A DNA stretch of 64,000 bases from NCBI RefSeq assembly GCF_003071065.1, contig NZ_QCXX01000009.1, positions 62,001-126,000 on the forward strand, given 5' to 3'. Below the pieces are notes generated by a model. That model did no database searches. It had not been told where the DNA came from and worked only from the letters and a program-made list of their open reading frames with translations. A program made the translations under genes and the position numbers. Positions 28,366 through 38,009 of the stretch are shown in pieces. The DNA comes from Sphingobacterium athyrii (lineage in GTDB: Bacteria > Bacteroidota > Bacteroidia > Sphingobacteriales > Sphingobacteriaceae). The stretch's first letter is position 1; the number at the start of each line of letters is the position of its first letter.

Positions 28366-29271
28366 ATGGCTGTTTTAGGATCCAATTATATACGCTTGAA
28401 AGCAATTTCTGTCGTTCTATTATTATTTTTTTTCAGTTTCTTGGATACCCGTGTTTTTGCCCAAAGCACTCATTGGTTGAATTTTGAATCTGCGGAAGCG
28501 ATGCGGGCACATTTCCGCTATGCTGAAGGAAAGAAAATCATCAGTGGTCATCGGGGGACGATAGAGGATGGTCTTCCTGAAAATTCGATTGCGGCTTTTG
28601 AAGCTGTATTACGTAAGACTCCGGCTATATTTGAAATAGACCCGCGTTATACCAAAGATAGTGTTGCCGTATTATTGCACGATGCAAACCTGGAACGGGT
28701 GACCAATGGAGTAGGGCGGGTATCAGACTATACTTGGGCTGATCTACGTAAACTTCGTCTGAAGGATCATGCGGGAAATATAACCCAATATCCTATCAAT
28801 ACCCTGGATGAAGTGATCGCATGGGCAAAGGGAAAAACCATTTTAAATCTTGATAAGAAAGATTTGCCACCGTCAGCAACCGCGGCTATATTACGGAAAC
28901 ATCAGGCCTATAGCTGGGTTTGGGTAACTGTACATAACGTTGAGCAGGCGGCCTACTATCTGGCCCAACATCCAGACCAGTATATGTCTATGCATATCAA
29001 AGATCAGTCTGCTTTAGCTAAATTTAAAGCATCAGGATTACCTTATGACCGGATGATTGTCTATATAGGAGCCGAGCTAAAAGAGTCAAATACAGAAATG
29101 TACCGTTTTTTTAATGCAAAGGGAGTCATGTGCATGATCTCCTCCGCTTCTACTTATGATAAGCAGCCAGAAAAGGTTGAGCGGCAGAAAAAATATCGGG
29201 CGATATTTGCCCAGGGGGCATCCATTCTAGAATCTGATTTACCAATGGAGTTGGCAGATGCAATTGATTAG
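28366..29271 (+). CDS. Exported glycerophosphodiester phosphodiesterase family protein
   Basis: GDPD enzymes cut glycerophosphodiesters to glycerol-3-phosphate and an alcohol. Visible catalytic parts are SGHRG (His62, Arg63), PENS (71-74), the metal pair Glu90/Asp92 and His105-Asp106 in LLHDANLERVTNG. A signal peptide (about 1-33, ending FAQ) indicates export to the periplasm. The length of 301 residues is normal. The gene is convergent with the TPR gene and overlaps it by 4 bases at the stop codons. It may serve in membrane-lipid turnover or phosphate supply; its substrate range is not visible. Confidence 0.85.
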   Translation: MAVLGSNYIRLKAISVVLLLFFFSFLDTRVFAQSTHWLNFESAEAMRAHFRYAEGKKIISGHRGTIEDGLPENSIAAFEAVLRKTPAIFEIDPRYTKDSVAVLLHDANLERVTNGVGRVSDYTWADLRKLRLKDHAGNITQYPINTLDEVIAWAKGKTILNLDKKDLPPSATAAILRKHQAYSWVWVTVHNVEQAAYYLAQHPDQYMSMHIKDQSALAKFKASGLPYDRMIVYIGAELKESNTEMYRFFNAKGVMCMISSASTYDKQPEKVERQKKYRAIFAQGASILESDLPMELADAID

Positions 29272-29693
29272 TCCAAATCGACGTTATCAGCCAGAAAATT
29301 AAAATAATTTGGTGATTCCTCTTCAAAAATTTCCTTTCCTTCCATCATATAGGCGCGAAGAAGATATTCTTGTGCAGACTCTGTATTGGCTGTTTCGAGG
29401 TAACACTGCCCTAACCGCAGCATGATAAATGGATTTTCATAGGCATTCTCGATGATATTGCCTTTGGCATTTTCAAAGTGTGGAAGTGCGTTTTCGAAGT
29501 CGTCCTCTAAGAAATAAGCATCCCCAATGGAGGCTTCCAGCCAAAGACTTTCAGCGTGGACATTTTGTGGACTGGGGATTAAATTGAGCGCCTCAGTCCA
29601 AACCCTAATTGCTTCGCGAAAGTTCTCTTCATCACAATAAGCATTTCCCTCTTCACTCAGTTGGTCGATTTTGTCTAATATTTGATCATCCAT
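29268..29693 (-). CDS. Tetratricopeptide-repeat protein
   Basis: 141 residues with three TPR-like helical pairs (EEGNAYCDEENFREAIRVWT, ASIGDAYFLEDDFENALPHF, LRLGQCYLETANTESAQEYL). No signal peptide, so cytosolic. Strongly acidic. TPR proteins are protein-binding adaptors; the partner is unknown. It shares 4 bases with the convergent glycerophosphodiesterase gene. ATG at 29693. Confidence 0.75.
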   Translation of the reverse strand: MDDQILDKIDQLSEEGNAYCDEENFREAIRVWTEALNLIPSPQNVHAESLWLEASIGDAYFLEDDFENALPHFENAKGNIIENAYENPFIMLRLGQCYLETANTESAQEYLLRAYMMEGKEIFEEESPNYFNFLADNVDLD

Positions 29694-29736
29694 GGCATTT
29701 TTTCTTAATGGTCTTTACGAAGTTATGAAATAATTG

Positions 29737-29771
29737 AAAAAAAACACCTGAAATCTTAAACTTCAGGTGTT
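29737..29771 (-). terminator. Terminator after the third SusCD pair
   Basis: AACACCTGAA (29743-29752) and TTCAGGTGTT (29762-29771), 10 bp perfect; on the minus strand it runs into a run of eight T's. It lies 22 bases after the SusD stop. The stem is nearly the same as at 39511-39541. Confidence 0.85.
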
Positions 29772-29793
29772 CAAATAGGTAGAAAATACTTTT

Positions 29794-31341
29794 TTATTTA
29801 TTCCACCATACTTTGGTGTTGATCACATCATCTCCTTGTTGGGCCAGCGCAGCCTGATAATTTGCTTTATTGGTACTTTGTTCCTTTAACGGGTAAACAA
29901 AGCGGCTGGGTATTTCTTTTCCCACTTCTGGTGTAAAGTAATAGCTGACCGTTTCACCATTAATAGTGCCTGTCCAAAGTAGGTCGCCTGCTTTTGTCAG
30001 GAATAATGGATATCCCGTTCTTCTGATCTCTGACCACGCTTCGACGCCTTGGTTGAAAAGTGCCAGGTATTTCTGAGTAAGCACGTGCTCTTTGTTCGCT
30101 GTGGGAAGTTTGCCGATATAGCTGTTGATATCATCTTGTGATACGCCCCATTTTTCCAGCGATGCTCTGGTTCCTTTTTCATAGTTTGCTTGGTCCCAAT
30201 TATTATTTTCTGCCAGGATGAAGGCAACTTCGGCGTATTCCATAAGAACTTCGCCATAGTCTGCCGCATTGATCAGGTCACTTGGTAGCGATATTTTATC
30301 AACCGGGAACAGATTTCCGGCAGCTAAAGGCAGGCCGTAGGGCTGGCCTATAAATTTCCCATCTGCAGCTGTTGGTTTGGCAAATTTAGCTAACCTTGGA
30401 TCGGCAATTTTAAAGGGACCGCGGGTGCCTTGAAGGGCTTTAATAAGTACATCGGAGATCGCGAAATCTGTCCGGTTGGCTGTTACTGTAGCCCGGAATA
30501 GAGGCGATTCATTGGGTGAGGTCTTCGAATATTTGAATACAGCGTTGTCACTATTGGACGTAAAAACTCCTTTTGCCAGGGCATCGGCAATATGTGCTGA
30601 AGCTAAAGCGGCATCTTTGGCCTTGATACGATTGGCTACCCTTAAGCGGAGGGAATTGGCAAATTTTGCCCAGTTTGCATTGGATCCCCTATAGATAATA
30701 TCAGCGCTGCCGAAGGTTTTATCTGATGAATACTTGAGCAGGGTATCCGCTGCCTGTTGAAGTTCGTTGAGAATATCCTTATAGATTTTTTCCTGACTAG
30801 CATATTTGGGCGTAAGATTGTCCGGATCCTGCTGTAAAGCTTGAAAATCAGGGTCTTTATTACCATAAGACTCATAGGGAATATTGCCAAAGACATCGGT
30901 CAATGATTGGAAAGCATAAGACTTGAGAATTCTTGCAATGGCAATTTGATTGGCATTGGTGCCGGCTGTCCCTGCTGTGGCGATTGCTCTGGTGCTTTCA
31001 TCCGTATTGAGTTTGATGATATCATTCAGGTTATTCAGTGATTTGTATGTTGCTGTCCAGTAATTATCCGAATAACTCTGGTCTATTCGGTAGCGGGATT
31101 GGTCAGTATAGATATTCTGACTGAAATATTGGGCGAATAACTGCGCTCCCCGAAGATTAATCTCCTCACTCCGTAAGGCATTGACCAACTGTTTCTCCGC
31201 AGTAACCAATAGCGTAGGCGTTGGTACCGAAGCCGGACGATTGGGATCGGTATTAATCTCAGCAAATTTAGTTTTGGAACAGGAGGACGCAAAAACTGAG
31301 ATGCCGATCGTTGCTGTATATAGTATATTTAATAATTTCAT
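29794..31341 (-). CDS. SusD-like surface lipoprotein (SusD/RagB, second subfamily)
   Basis: Surface lipoprotein paired with the SusC gene. Lipobox FASSC with Cys21. The N-terminus INTDPNRP and the following ARILKSYAFQSLTDVFGNIP are typical of the shorter-arm SusD-like_2 subfamily, different from the two SusD proteins at 17225 and 22751. 515 residues. The start is 5 bases after the SusC stop, so the two are co-transcribed and SusD is distal. A terminator follows. With the sulfatase and sialidase next door, a glycan ligand is likely, but binding residues cannot be assigned. Confidence 0.88.
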   Translation of the reverse strand: MKLLNILYTATIGISVFASSCSKTKFAEINTDPNRPASVPTPTLLVTAEKQLVNALRSEEINLRGAQLFAQYFSQNIYTDQSRYRIDQSYSDNYWTATYKSLNNLNDIIKLNTDESTRAIATAGTAGTNANQIAIARILKSYAFQSLTDVFGNIPYESYGNKDPDFQALQQDPDNLTPKYASQEKIYKDILNELQQAADTLLKYSSDKTFGSADIIYRGSNANWAKFANSLRLRVANRIKAKDAALASAHIADALAKGVFTSNSDNAVFKYSKTSPNESPLFRATVTANRTDFAISDVLIKALQGTRGPFKIADPRLAKFAKPTAADGKFIGQPYGLPLAAGNLFPVDKISLPSDLINAADYGEVLMEYAEVAFILAENNNWDQANYEKGTRASLEKWGVSQDDINSYIGKLPTANKEHVLTQKYLALFNQGVEAWSEIRRTGYPLFLTKAGDLLWTGTINGETVSYYFTPEVGKEIPSRFVYPLKEQSTNKANYQAALAQQGDDVINTKVWWNK

Positions 31342-31346
31342 TTTTT

Positions 31347-34300
31347 TTAGAATTTTAGATTCACATTAAAACCATAAGTAACAGGCAGCGGAATAGCTCC
31401 GCCTTCGATACCCTGTACATTACCACCGCTGGAGGTGAATTCAGGATCAATGTATTTACTCTTGGTATAGATATTCCAAAGGTTACGGCCATAGACATTG
31501 ACACCAATATTTTTAATGGTCTTGGTATTGGCTAATTTGAAATTATAGCCCAGTGTCACTTCTCTCAATTTAACATAAGTGGCATCAAAAATAGAAAAAG
31601 TGGTTGGACCATTGTATTCATTACGTGCCCATTGCTGTGCAGTGATATTAGTGGTGTTTTGTTCAATATTCTTCACTTCGTACGTTCCGTCACTATGAAA
31701 GGTGACATCTCCTTTGACCCCGTCAAGGACAACTCCGGTTTCACGAATATTATTGGCCGCGGTTTTGTCCAGAATGCCGGAATACATGCCGACTTTATAA
31801 GTTTGGGAGAAGAAGTTGCCACCGACACGACCTGATACTAAAAATCCCAAGCTAAAGTTTTTGTAACGGAAGCTATTTTGAAAGCCAAAAGTAAAATCAG
31901 GTAGAATCGTTCCTAGTGGAACGAGTTGAGAGGTTTTCATGTAAGTTCCATCTGCTTGTACAACCCGTTGACCATTGGAGGCATATACAAAATCATATCC
32001 TAAAAATTGTCCATAAGACTCACCTTCTCTTGCGGCCAGTTGCAATAAGGAGTTGCTTAAACTTAGGGTATTCACTTGATCGTCTAACTTGACCACCTTG
32101 TTTTTGTTCTTCGCCCAATTGATTGTTGCGTCCCAGCTGAAGTTTTCTGACTTAATCGGTGTTCCATTGAGGACAATTTCAACTCCTTTATTATTGATCT
32201 TTCCGGCATTAAGCCATTTACCTTCATACCCAAAGGAAGAGGATACAGGGACCGCTAGAATCTGATTTCTGGAATTATTGTTGTAATAGGTTACATCCAA
32301 ACCCAATCGGTTTTTTAGTAACTGAACATTAATACCGGTTTCCCAGGAACTTGTACGTTCCGGACGTAATTTGTCATTAGGTTTTATAGATGTTAATGTG
32401 TAGGACGGATTACCTTCAAAAGATTGTTGAGCATCATATGCTTTTTCTAGTTGATAAGGATCTGTGTCATTTCCCACGTCGGACCAACCTAGCCGAACTT
32501 TACCAAAGCTTAACCAGGGAAGAGTTTTGAGCGCCTCTAGATTGCTGAATACAAAGCTTCCGGCGATAGATGGGTAGGTATAGGACCAGTTTGAAGTAGG
32601 AAGTGTCGAGGACCAATCGTTTCGAATGGTCGCATCGAGGTAGAGTAGGTCATTATAGCCCAACGACACACTACCGAAAACAGAAGCAATCCGTTTATGA
32701 TATTTAAAGTTATCTATTTGAGCTGAAGTTGCATTTTTCAAGTTGTAGTAATTGGGGATAATTAATCCGCCCTGGGTAATGGCATAGTTGTTCTGCGATT
32801 TCCTATCTCTGATATTCCCCCCTGCAAAGGCAATGAGTGAAAATTTATCCCAATTTTTCTTGGCTGTTGCAATGAACTCATAATTATATTCATTGAGCTT
32901 CCGGTTTGTTTCTTCATATTGGGAAGCACTTCGGGAATATACAGCGATACGGTCCTGTGCTTGGAATGAATAGATATCGCCATGAACTTTCGCTCCCAGC
33001 GTTAACCAATTGTTGACAGCATATTCTGCGCCAATATTTCCATAGAAACGGTCCCTGCTATCTTCCATATACGATTCATAGGCTGACCAATAGGGGTTAT
33101 CAATAAAACGTGTTGCCTCGGCAGCGGGGGTATTTTGCCAGCCGGTACGGTTCCACGCCAGTGGCGTTCCATCTGCCCGTTTGTAATTTTCCAGTATTTT
33201 GTAGTCGACTTGAACAGCTCCCCATTGAAATGCTTCAAGGATAATATTTCGGTTAGAAGCGCCGGTCCAGGGACGTCCCAGTGCAGAACTGCGGATATAA
33301 TTAAAGGTCGAGTTGATTTTTAATTTTCCCAATTGGGTGCCCCCCGAAAAATTAAAAGCATTTCGATGCAAATTTGAATTTGGAGTAGTGCCGGTTACAT
33401 TTTTGTTTGTGTAAGAAAAACGATAATTGGTATTTCCGCTATTTCCGGCAATTGCGAAATTATTTGTGTTGGCAACTCCGGTTCTGAAGAAATAACTGAC
33501 GTCATTTTTTGGATAGAGCCAGGGTGAAGGCTTTAGGTAGTTTTCCTCATCTTCGGGATTGAGGTTGTACCACTGTAAAACTGGTGTGCCATCCAATTTT
33601 GGTCCCCAGCTCTCATCGGCGGCATAATCTACGATCTTATAATCGGTACCAGCGATATTCTGTGTTTGAAAGCTGGTCGAATAGCCCTGTCCATAGAGAT
33701 GCTGCCTTTTTGGAAGACGGACAATATTTTCGAAATCGATTCCTGTATTTAAGGAAATTTCCACTTTCTCACCTTTTGAAGCACGCTTAGTCGTAATCAT
33801 GATAACGCCATTTGCGGCTCTGGAGCCATACAATGCTGCCGCTGTCGCTCCTTTTAGGACAGAGATGTTTTCAATGTCATCCGGATTAAGGTCCTGTATC
33901 ATGTTTCCGACATCTTTTCCGGCACTTCCATTGATCGTTGAAGTTGAATTGAAATCCGTGTTATCAATAGGCGTGCCATCAACGACATAGAGCGGTTGGT
34001 TATTTCCTGCAATTGAATTGATACCCCGAAGCGAAACGTGGGAGGATCCGCCCATGTTGCCACCGGATGTCGTCACTTGAAGACCTGCGACTTTTCCGGA
34101 AAGCGCACTGAGCGCATTGGTAGGACGTGTTTGAAGTTCAGTAGACTTGACTTCCTGGACAGCATATCCTAATGATTTCTTTTCACGCGAAATACCCAAG
34201 GCGGTTACAACAACTTCATCCAGTTGGGAACTCGTGGGAGAAAGTTGAATTGTCGTAAGTCCGCCGGGATTGGTTTGGACAGTTTTGGGATCAAAACCAA

Positions 34301-34529
34301 TATATTGAACTTGTATACTGATAGAATTCCCATTTGACGGTAATTCAAATAGGCCATTTACATCCGTTTGTACTCGTTTTTTACTTGTAATTTCTGTAAT
34401 CGTTGCGCCCTGAATGGGCGCGTTGTTGTTGTCGACTACTTTGCCTTTTATGGTGGATTGAGCGTATAGCGTGCCCGTGCTTAAACAAAGCGCTGCCAGT
34501 ACGACAAAATCTATGTTGTTTTTTGCCAT
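31347..34529 (-). CDS. SusC-type TonB-dependent transporter (third)
   Basis: Signal peptide ending LYAQS, carboxypeptidase-D-like domain (about 25-98), the plug (LDEVVVTALGISREKKSLGY, NNQPLYVVDGTPIDN, AALYGSRAANGVI) and a barrel that ends NVNLKF. 1060 residues. EKKSLGYAVQEV after the TonB-box region is the common variant in this subfamily. It leads a two-gene leftward operon. A 585-base region upstream separates it from the sulfatase, which reads the same way. Cargo inferred: sulfated or sialylated glycan fragments, from the neighbours. Confidence 0.92.
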   Translation of the reverse strand: MAKNNIDFVVLAALCLSTGTLYAQSTIKGKVVDNNNAPIQGATITEITSKKRVQTDVNGLFELPSNGNSISIQVQYIGFDPKTVQTNPGGLTTIQLSPTSSQLDEVVVTALGISREKKSLGYAVQEVKSTELQTRPTNALSALSGKVAGLQVTTSGGNMGGSSHVSLRGINSIAGNNQPLYVVDGTPIDNTDFNSTSTINGSAGKDVGNMIQDLNPDDIENISVLKGATAAALYGSRAANGVIMITTKRASKGEKVEISLNTGIDFENIVRLPKRQHLYGQGYSTSFQTQNIAGTDYKIVDYAADESWGPKLDGTPVLQWYNLNPEDEENYLKPSPWLYPKNDVSYFFRTGVANTNNFAIAGNSGNTNYRFSYTNKNVTGTTPNSNLHRNAFNFSGGTQLGKLKINSTFNYIRSSALGRPWTGASNRNIILEAFQWGAVQVDYKILENYKRADGTPLAWNRTGWQNTPAAEATRFIDNPYWSAYESYMEDSRDRFYGNIGAEYAVNNWLTLGAKVHGDIYSFQAQDRIAVYSRSASQYEETNRKLNEYNYEFIATAKKNWDKFSLIAFAGGNIRDRKSQNNYAITQGGLIIPNYYNLKNATSAQIDNFKYHKRIASVFGSVSLGYNDLLYLDATIRNDWSSTLPTSNWSYTYPSIAGSFVFSNLEALKTLPWLSFGKVRLGWSDVGNDTDPYQLEKAYDAQQSFEGNPSYTLTSIKPNDKLRPERTSSWETGINVQLLKNRLGLDVTYYNNNSRNQILAVPVSSSFGYEGKWLNAGKINNKGVEIVLNGTPIKSENFSWDATINWAKNKNKVVKLDDQVNTLSLSNSLLQLAAREGESYGQFLGYDFVYASNGQRVVQADGTYMKTSQLVPLGTILPDFTFGFQNSFRYKNFSLGFLVSGRVGGNFFSQTYKVGMYSGILDKTAANNIRETGVVLDGVKGDVTFHSDGTYEVKNIEQNTTNITAQQWARNEYNGPTTFSIFDATYVKLREVTLGYNFKLANTKTIKNIGVNVYGRNLWNIYTKSKYIDPEFTSSGGNVQGIEGGAIPLPVTYGFNVNLKF

Positions 34530-35073
34530 ATTAATTTAGTAATAATAATGAGTGGATCTTTTTGTGGTTATAGGAGATTGTTTGAATTTATCTGAAAAAC
34601 ATCTCCTAAAAGCATTCGTTTTACAGGTATATGTATTGCACTGATTTTCATGTGTTAAAAAATGTTAATGCAAATATATAAAATCCACCTGATAACTATA
34701 CTTTCTTTTTTATTTTTTTGTAATTCTTTGGTCAGAATGCGTAGACTAAATATATCGGCTTGTGGAATGTTCATTATAAATGTAATAGAATACAGACGAA
34801 ATACATTTATCGCAAAATAAACGCATTGTCTTGATGCAATTACTCCTATAATATGGATTGAATATTCACAAGGCACCTTTGCAGTACAGATTAAGTATCC
34901 ATAAAGTATTCTTAATGTATCGCTATGGGTACATAAGTTGAATGCTTAAGCAGTACGTTCTTGTTGCTGCATACGTTATATATGTTATAAGGTGAAACTA
35001 GGTATAATCAATAAAACATACGGCGGAAGAGTGAATTTCCTTGTGGGTTAACAAGTATAGCATGAAGGCTTAA
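34530..35073. other. Long intergenic region upstream of the third SusC gene
   Basis: AT-rich, no credible gene. A TATATTTG box (minus strand, 34678-34671) lies about 140 bases before the SusC ATG and is the best promoter candidate; a matching -33 box is not obvious, as expected for an activator-dependent promoter. The long leader may hold further control. The rest shows nothing I can name. Confidence 0.35.
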
Positions 35074-35114
35074 AATAACACAGGGTATCGCGTTTATGGA
35101 TACCCTGTGTTATT
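35074..35114 (-). terminator. Terminator after the sulfatase gene
   Basis: A 16-bp perfect stem: 35074-35089 with 35099-35114, ending right at the stop codon (TAA complement at 35115-35117). Few T's follow on the minus strand, so termination strength is uncertain. Confidence 0.65.
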
Positions 35115-36647
35115 TTACCGATCAATATCTACTTTATAAATCGCTTCGGCTTCTTTGTCGTCAAATTCCCGGATTTGTTCCATAAGTTTTTGTTTCATCC
35201 GGGTAACTATTTGCTGATAGGTGGGATCTTTATAAACATTTTGAAATTCATTCGGATCTTTTTGAAGGTCGAAGAGTTCCCAGCTTTCCACACGTTTATA
35301 ATACCGGATCAGTTTGTAGCGATCATCTCTGACGCCGAAATGGGGGCTCACCGCATGTTCCCCATTTTCAAAATAATGATAATATAGGTCTTTGCGATGT
35401 TCTTTTTTTGTGTTTTTTAGGACATGAACGAATGATTTTCCCTGCATATCACTAGGCTTTTTGATCCTTGCCAACTCGAGGAGAGTGGGCGCGATATCAG
35501 CGTTCACCAACTTTGCTTCGATTTTTGTCGCGGGTTTAATCAATGGGGGATAACGCATTAACATGGGTGTCCGGAATGACTCTTCATACATCCAGCGTTT
35601 GTCGAACCAACCATGTTCGCCCATATAGAAGCCCTGATCCGAAAGATAGATCACGACAGTATTTTTACTGAGTGATTTTTGATCCAGATAGTCCAATACT
35701 TTGCCTATGTTGCGATCCATTGACTGCGCAGTATTGAGATAATCGATCATATAGCGTTTAAACTTCCACTCCGCAAGCTGTTTTCCGGTTAATTTACTGT
35801 TTTTGAGCTGTTCGTAGATTGGTCGATAATAAGCAATATAGCTATCTTTTTGCTCTTGGTTCATTCGTTTGAAATTTCCATCGTTCATCATATCTTCCAA
35901 AGAGTCGAACATCTTGAGATCATAGGCCATCTTCATATCTTTGTCAATGGACATTTCCTGTAACGCTGCAGCTTGTCTGCTTTGATAATTATCGTAAAAT
36001 GTTGATGGAACAGTAAAATTCATGGCGTCATAGGTGCCAAAGTCCTTCGGGTCGGGCATCCATGTGCGATGAGTCGCTTTATGACCGATGACCAGACAGA
36101 AGGGTTTACTGGAATCCAGCGTATCCAGCCAATTGATAGATTTTTCCGTTACGATATCTGAAACATATCCTTCCGTGCGCTTGCGTCCTTGTTTACTGAT
36201 GAAATCCGGATTGAAGTAGGTGCCCTGACCCACGAGGATATCATAATAATTGAACCCTTGTAGTTGTTCTCCCAAATGGATCTTTCCGACCCAGGCTGTT
36301 TGGTAGCCCACCTGCTGTAACTGTTTGACAAATAAATCTTGGTTGAAGTCAAATTCGGAAGTTTCATTGTCCTTAAATCCATTCTTGTGGCTATACTTGC
36401 CTGTCAATAGGGTGGCTCTGGCTGGACCACAAATGGAGTTGTTAACATAGGCATGGTTGAAAATTGCTCCTTCAGACGCAATACGGTCAATGTGCGGCGT
36501 TTTGGCATAAGTTGATCCATAGGCACCAATGGTCTGATAGGCATGGTCGTCTGATATAATAATCACGATATTAGGCCTATTTTGCCCCAGTACCTGGCCG
36601 CATATGCCCCATAGTATAAGTGCTAAGCAGATAGAGGTTAATTTCAT
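35115..36647 (-). CDS. Secreted type I sulfatase
   Basis: Sulfatases remove sulfate esters after a Cys is turned into formylglycine. Here Cys73 lies in SICGPARATLLTG, matching the C-x-P-x-R signature. The metal-site ISDDHAYQTIG, GKIHLG, LSDQGFYMGEHGW and the C-terminal VRDDRYKLIRYY support the family. Signal peptide ending LGQN, so periplasmic or surface. The C-terminal features resemble the S1_11 group (GlcNAc-6-sulfatases of Bacteroides, for mucin or heparin), from memory. Divergent from the sialidase 89 bases away. A formylglycine-generating enzyme must be encoded elsewhere. Exact sulfate position is unproven. Confidence 0.85.
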   Translation of the reverse strand: MKLTSICLALILWGICGQVLGQNRPNIVIIISDDHAYQTIGAYGSTYAKTPHIDRIASEGAIFNHAYVNNSICGPARATLLTGKYSHKNGFKDNETSEFDFNQDLFVKQLQQVGYQTAWVGKIHLGEQLQGFNYYDILVGQGTYFNPDFISKQGRKRTEGYVSDIVTEKSINWLDTLDSSKPFCLVIGHKATHRTWMPDPKDFGTYDAMNFTVPSTFYDNYQSRQAAALQEMSIDKDMKMAYDLKMFDSLEDMMNDGNFKRMNQEQKDSYIAYYRPIYEQLKNSKLTGKQLAEWKFKRYMIDYLNTAQSMDRNIGKVLDYLDQKSLSKNTVVIYLSDQGFYMGEHGWFDKRWMYEESFRTPMLMRYPPLIKPATKIEAKLVNADIAPTLLELARIKKPSDMQGKSFVHVLKNTKKEHRKDLYYHYFENGEHAVSPHFGVRDDRYKLIRYYKRVESWELFDLQKDPNEFQNVYKDPTYQQIVTRMKQKLMEQIREFDDKEAEAIYKVDIDR

Positions 36648-36736
36648 TGTAATAATGGTTTTGTTGTTGATTTTGCTATCCTTTCTTTAAAGATAGAAGA
36701 TTATTCTATTTTTATAGTTAAAAGTGATAAGTAAAT

Positions 36737-37918
36737 ATGATGAATACAAGGTGGATTCGAATGCGAAATGTTGTTGTGACGGCAATGTTTGTTGGATTGT
36801 ATACCTACGCAGGAGCACAGGAAGTAAGTGTTTTTGTATCCGGTGAAGGCGGTTATAAAAGCTATCGGATACCGGCTATTGTCAAAGATAAACAAGGCCG
36901 GTTATTTGCCTTTGCCGAGGGAAGGGTGGATCATGCGGGGGATTTTGGTAATGTAGATATTGTTTATAAAATCAGTCCGGACAATGGTAAAACCTGGGGA
37001 CCATTGCATGTCGCTGTTGACAATGACCATTTGCAGGTCGGAAATCCTGCTCCCCTGGTCGACTTGTTAGATCCAGCATATCCGAAGGGAAGACTGTTAC
37101 TTTTTTACAATACTGGTAATAATCATGAAGCAGAGGTGTGTAAAGGTAATGGTTTACGCGAGTGCTGGTCAGTGAGTTCGACAGATGGTGGTAAAACCTG
37201 GTCCGATCCGCAGAACATTACACTGCAGACCCATCGTCCCAATCAGCCTTCAGTAAATACACGATATAACTTTCAGGAGGACTGGCGAACTTACGCGAAT
37301 ACACCAGGGCATGCGCTCCAATTTGATTCTGGTAAATATAAAGGACGTATTTATATTCCTGCGAATCATTCCGAAGGAAATCCAAAAGCAAATGGCGAAG
37401 ACTATTTTGCCCATTCGTATTACTCGGATGATCATGGAAAGACATTCAAAATAGGAGCGAGCGTCAAGTTTGAGGGATCAAATGAGACAATGGCTGCACA
37501 AATATCGAATACAGGACTGTATATGAATTCCCGTAACCAGCAAGGTCATGTAAAAGAGCGAATCGTATCGTATTCAAGTGATGGTGGCGTTACTTGGGAT
37601 ACAACTTATTATGATAAAAACCTGCTCGATCCTGTCAATCAGGGTTCTGTGCTTTCCTGGCAGGGGAAAGGCGGATACGTGTTAGCTGTTTGTAATGCAG
37701 CAACATCGGACAGAAGAGATAATCTGACGCTGCGGTTGAGTAAGAATCAGGGGAAAACCTGGTATTTCAATCGAGTTGTTGCTAAAGCTCCCGAGGGTGT
37801 TAAAGGTGACTATGCGGCTTATTCCGATTTGGTTCTTTTAAATAAAAATAGAATCGGTATTTTATTCGAAAAGGAGAATTATCGAAAGATTGTGTTTGTG
37901 CCGGTAAACCTCAAATAG
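36737..37918 (+). CDS. Exo-alpha-sialidase (GH33)
   Basis: Cleaves terminal sialic acids from glycoconjugates. The arginine motif YRIP (Arg44) is present, followed by EGR. Asp-box repeats follow: SPDNGKTW (80-87), STDGGKTW, SDDHGKTF, SSDGGVTW and SKNQGKTW, five in all. Signal peptide ending YAGAQ. The length of 393 residues fits a single-domain enzyme with no carbohydrate-binding module. The start could be ATG 36737 or 36740. Its divergence from the sulfatase, with SusC/D beyond, makes a small locus for sialylated and sulfated glycans. A sialic-acid uptake or breakdown cluster is not present, so released sialic acid may be handled elsewhere or only exposed glycan used. Confidence 0.9.
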   Translation: MMNTRWIRMRNVVVTAMFVGLYTYAGAQEVSVFVSGEGGYKSYRIPAIVKDKQGRLFAFAEGRVDHAGDFGNVDIVYKISPDNGKTWGPLHVAVDNDHLQVGNPAPLVDLLDPAYPKGRLLLFYNTGNNHEAEVCKGNGLRECWSVSSTDGGKTWSDPQNITLQTHRPNQPSVNTRYNFQEDWRTYANTPGHALQFDSGKYKGRIYIPANHSEGNPKANGEDYFAHSYYSDDHGKTFKIGASVKFEGSNETMAAQISNTGLYMNSRNQQGHVKERIVSYSSDGGVTWDTTYYDKNLLDPVNQGSVLSWQGKGGYVLAVCNAATSDRRDNLTLRLSKNQGKTWYFNRVVAKAPEGVKGDYAAYSDLVLLNKNRIGILFEKENYRKIVFVPVNLK

Positions 37919-37940
37919 GTACTGTTGATTTAGTACATTG

Positions 37941-37988
37941 TGCCCCACTTTCTTTCTGATCTATAGTCTAAGAGAAGAAAGTGGGGCA
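37941..37988. terminator. Bidirectional terminator between sialidase and serine hydrolase
   Basis: GCCCCACTTTCTT (37942-37954) and its exact complement (37975-37987), 13 bp, between two convergent genes. Confidence 0.8.
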
Positions 37989-38009
37989 TCTGTTTTAGGG
38001 TAGCGAGAA

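Noticed and set aside
34655..34876. 73-codon frame in the gap upstream of the third SusC
   Set aside because: AT-rich, no usable start context and it overlaps the likely promoter box.
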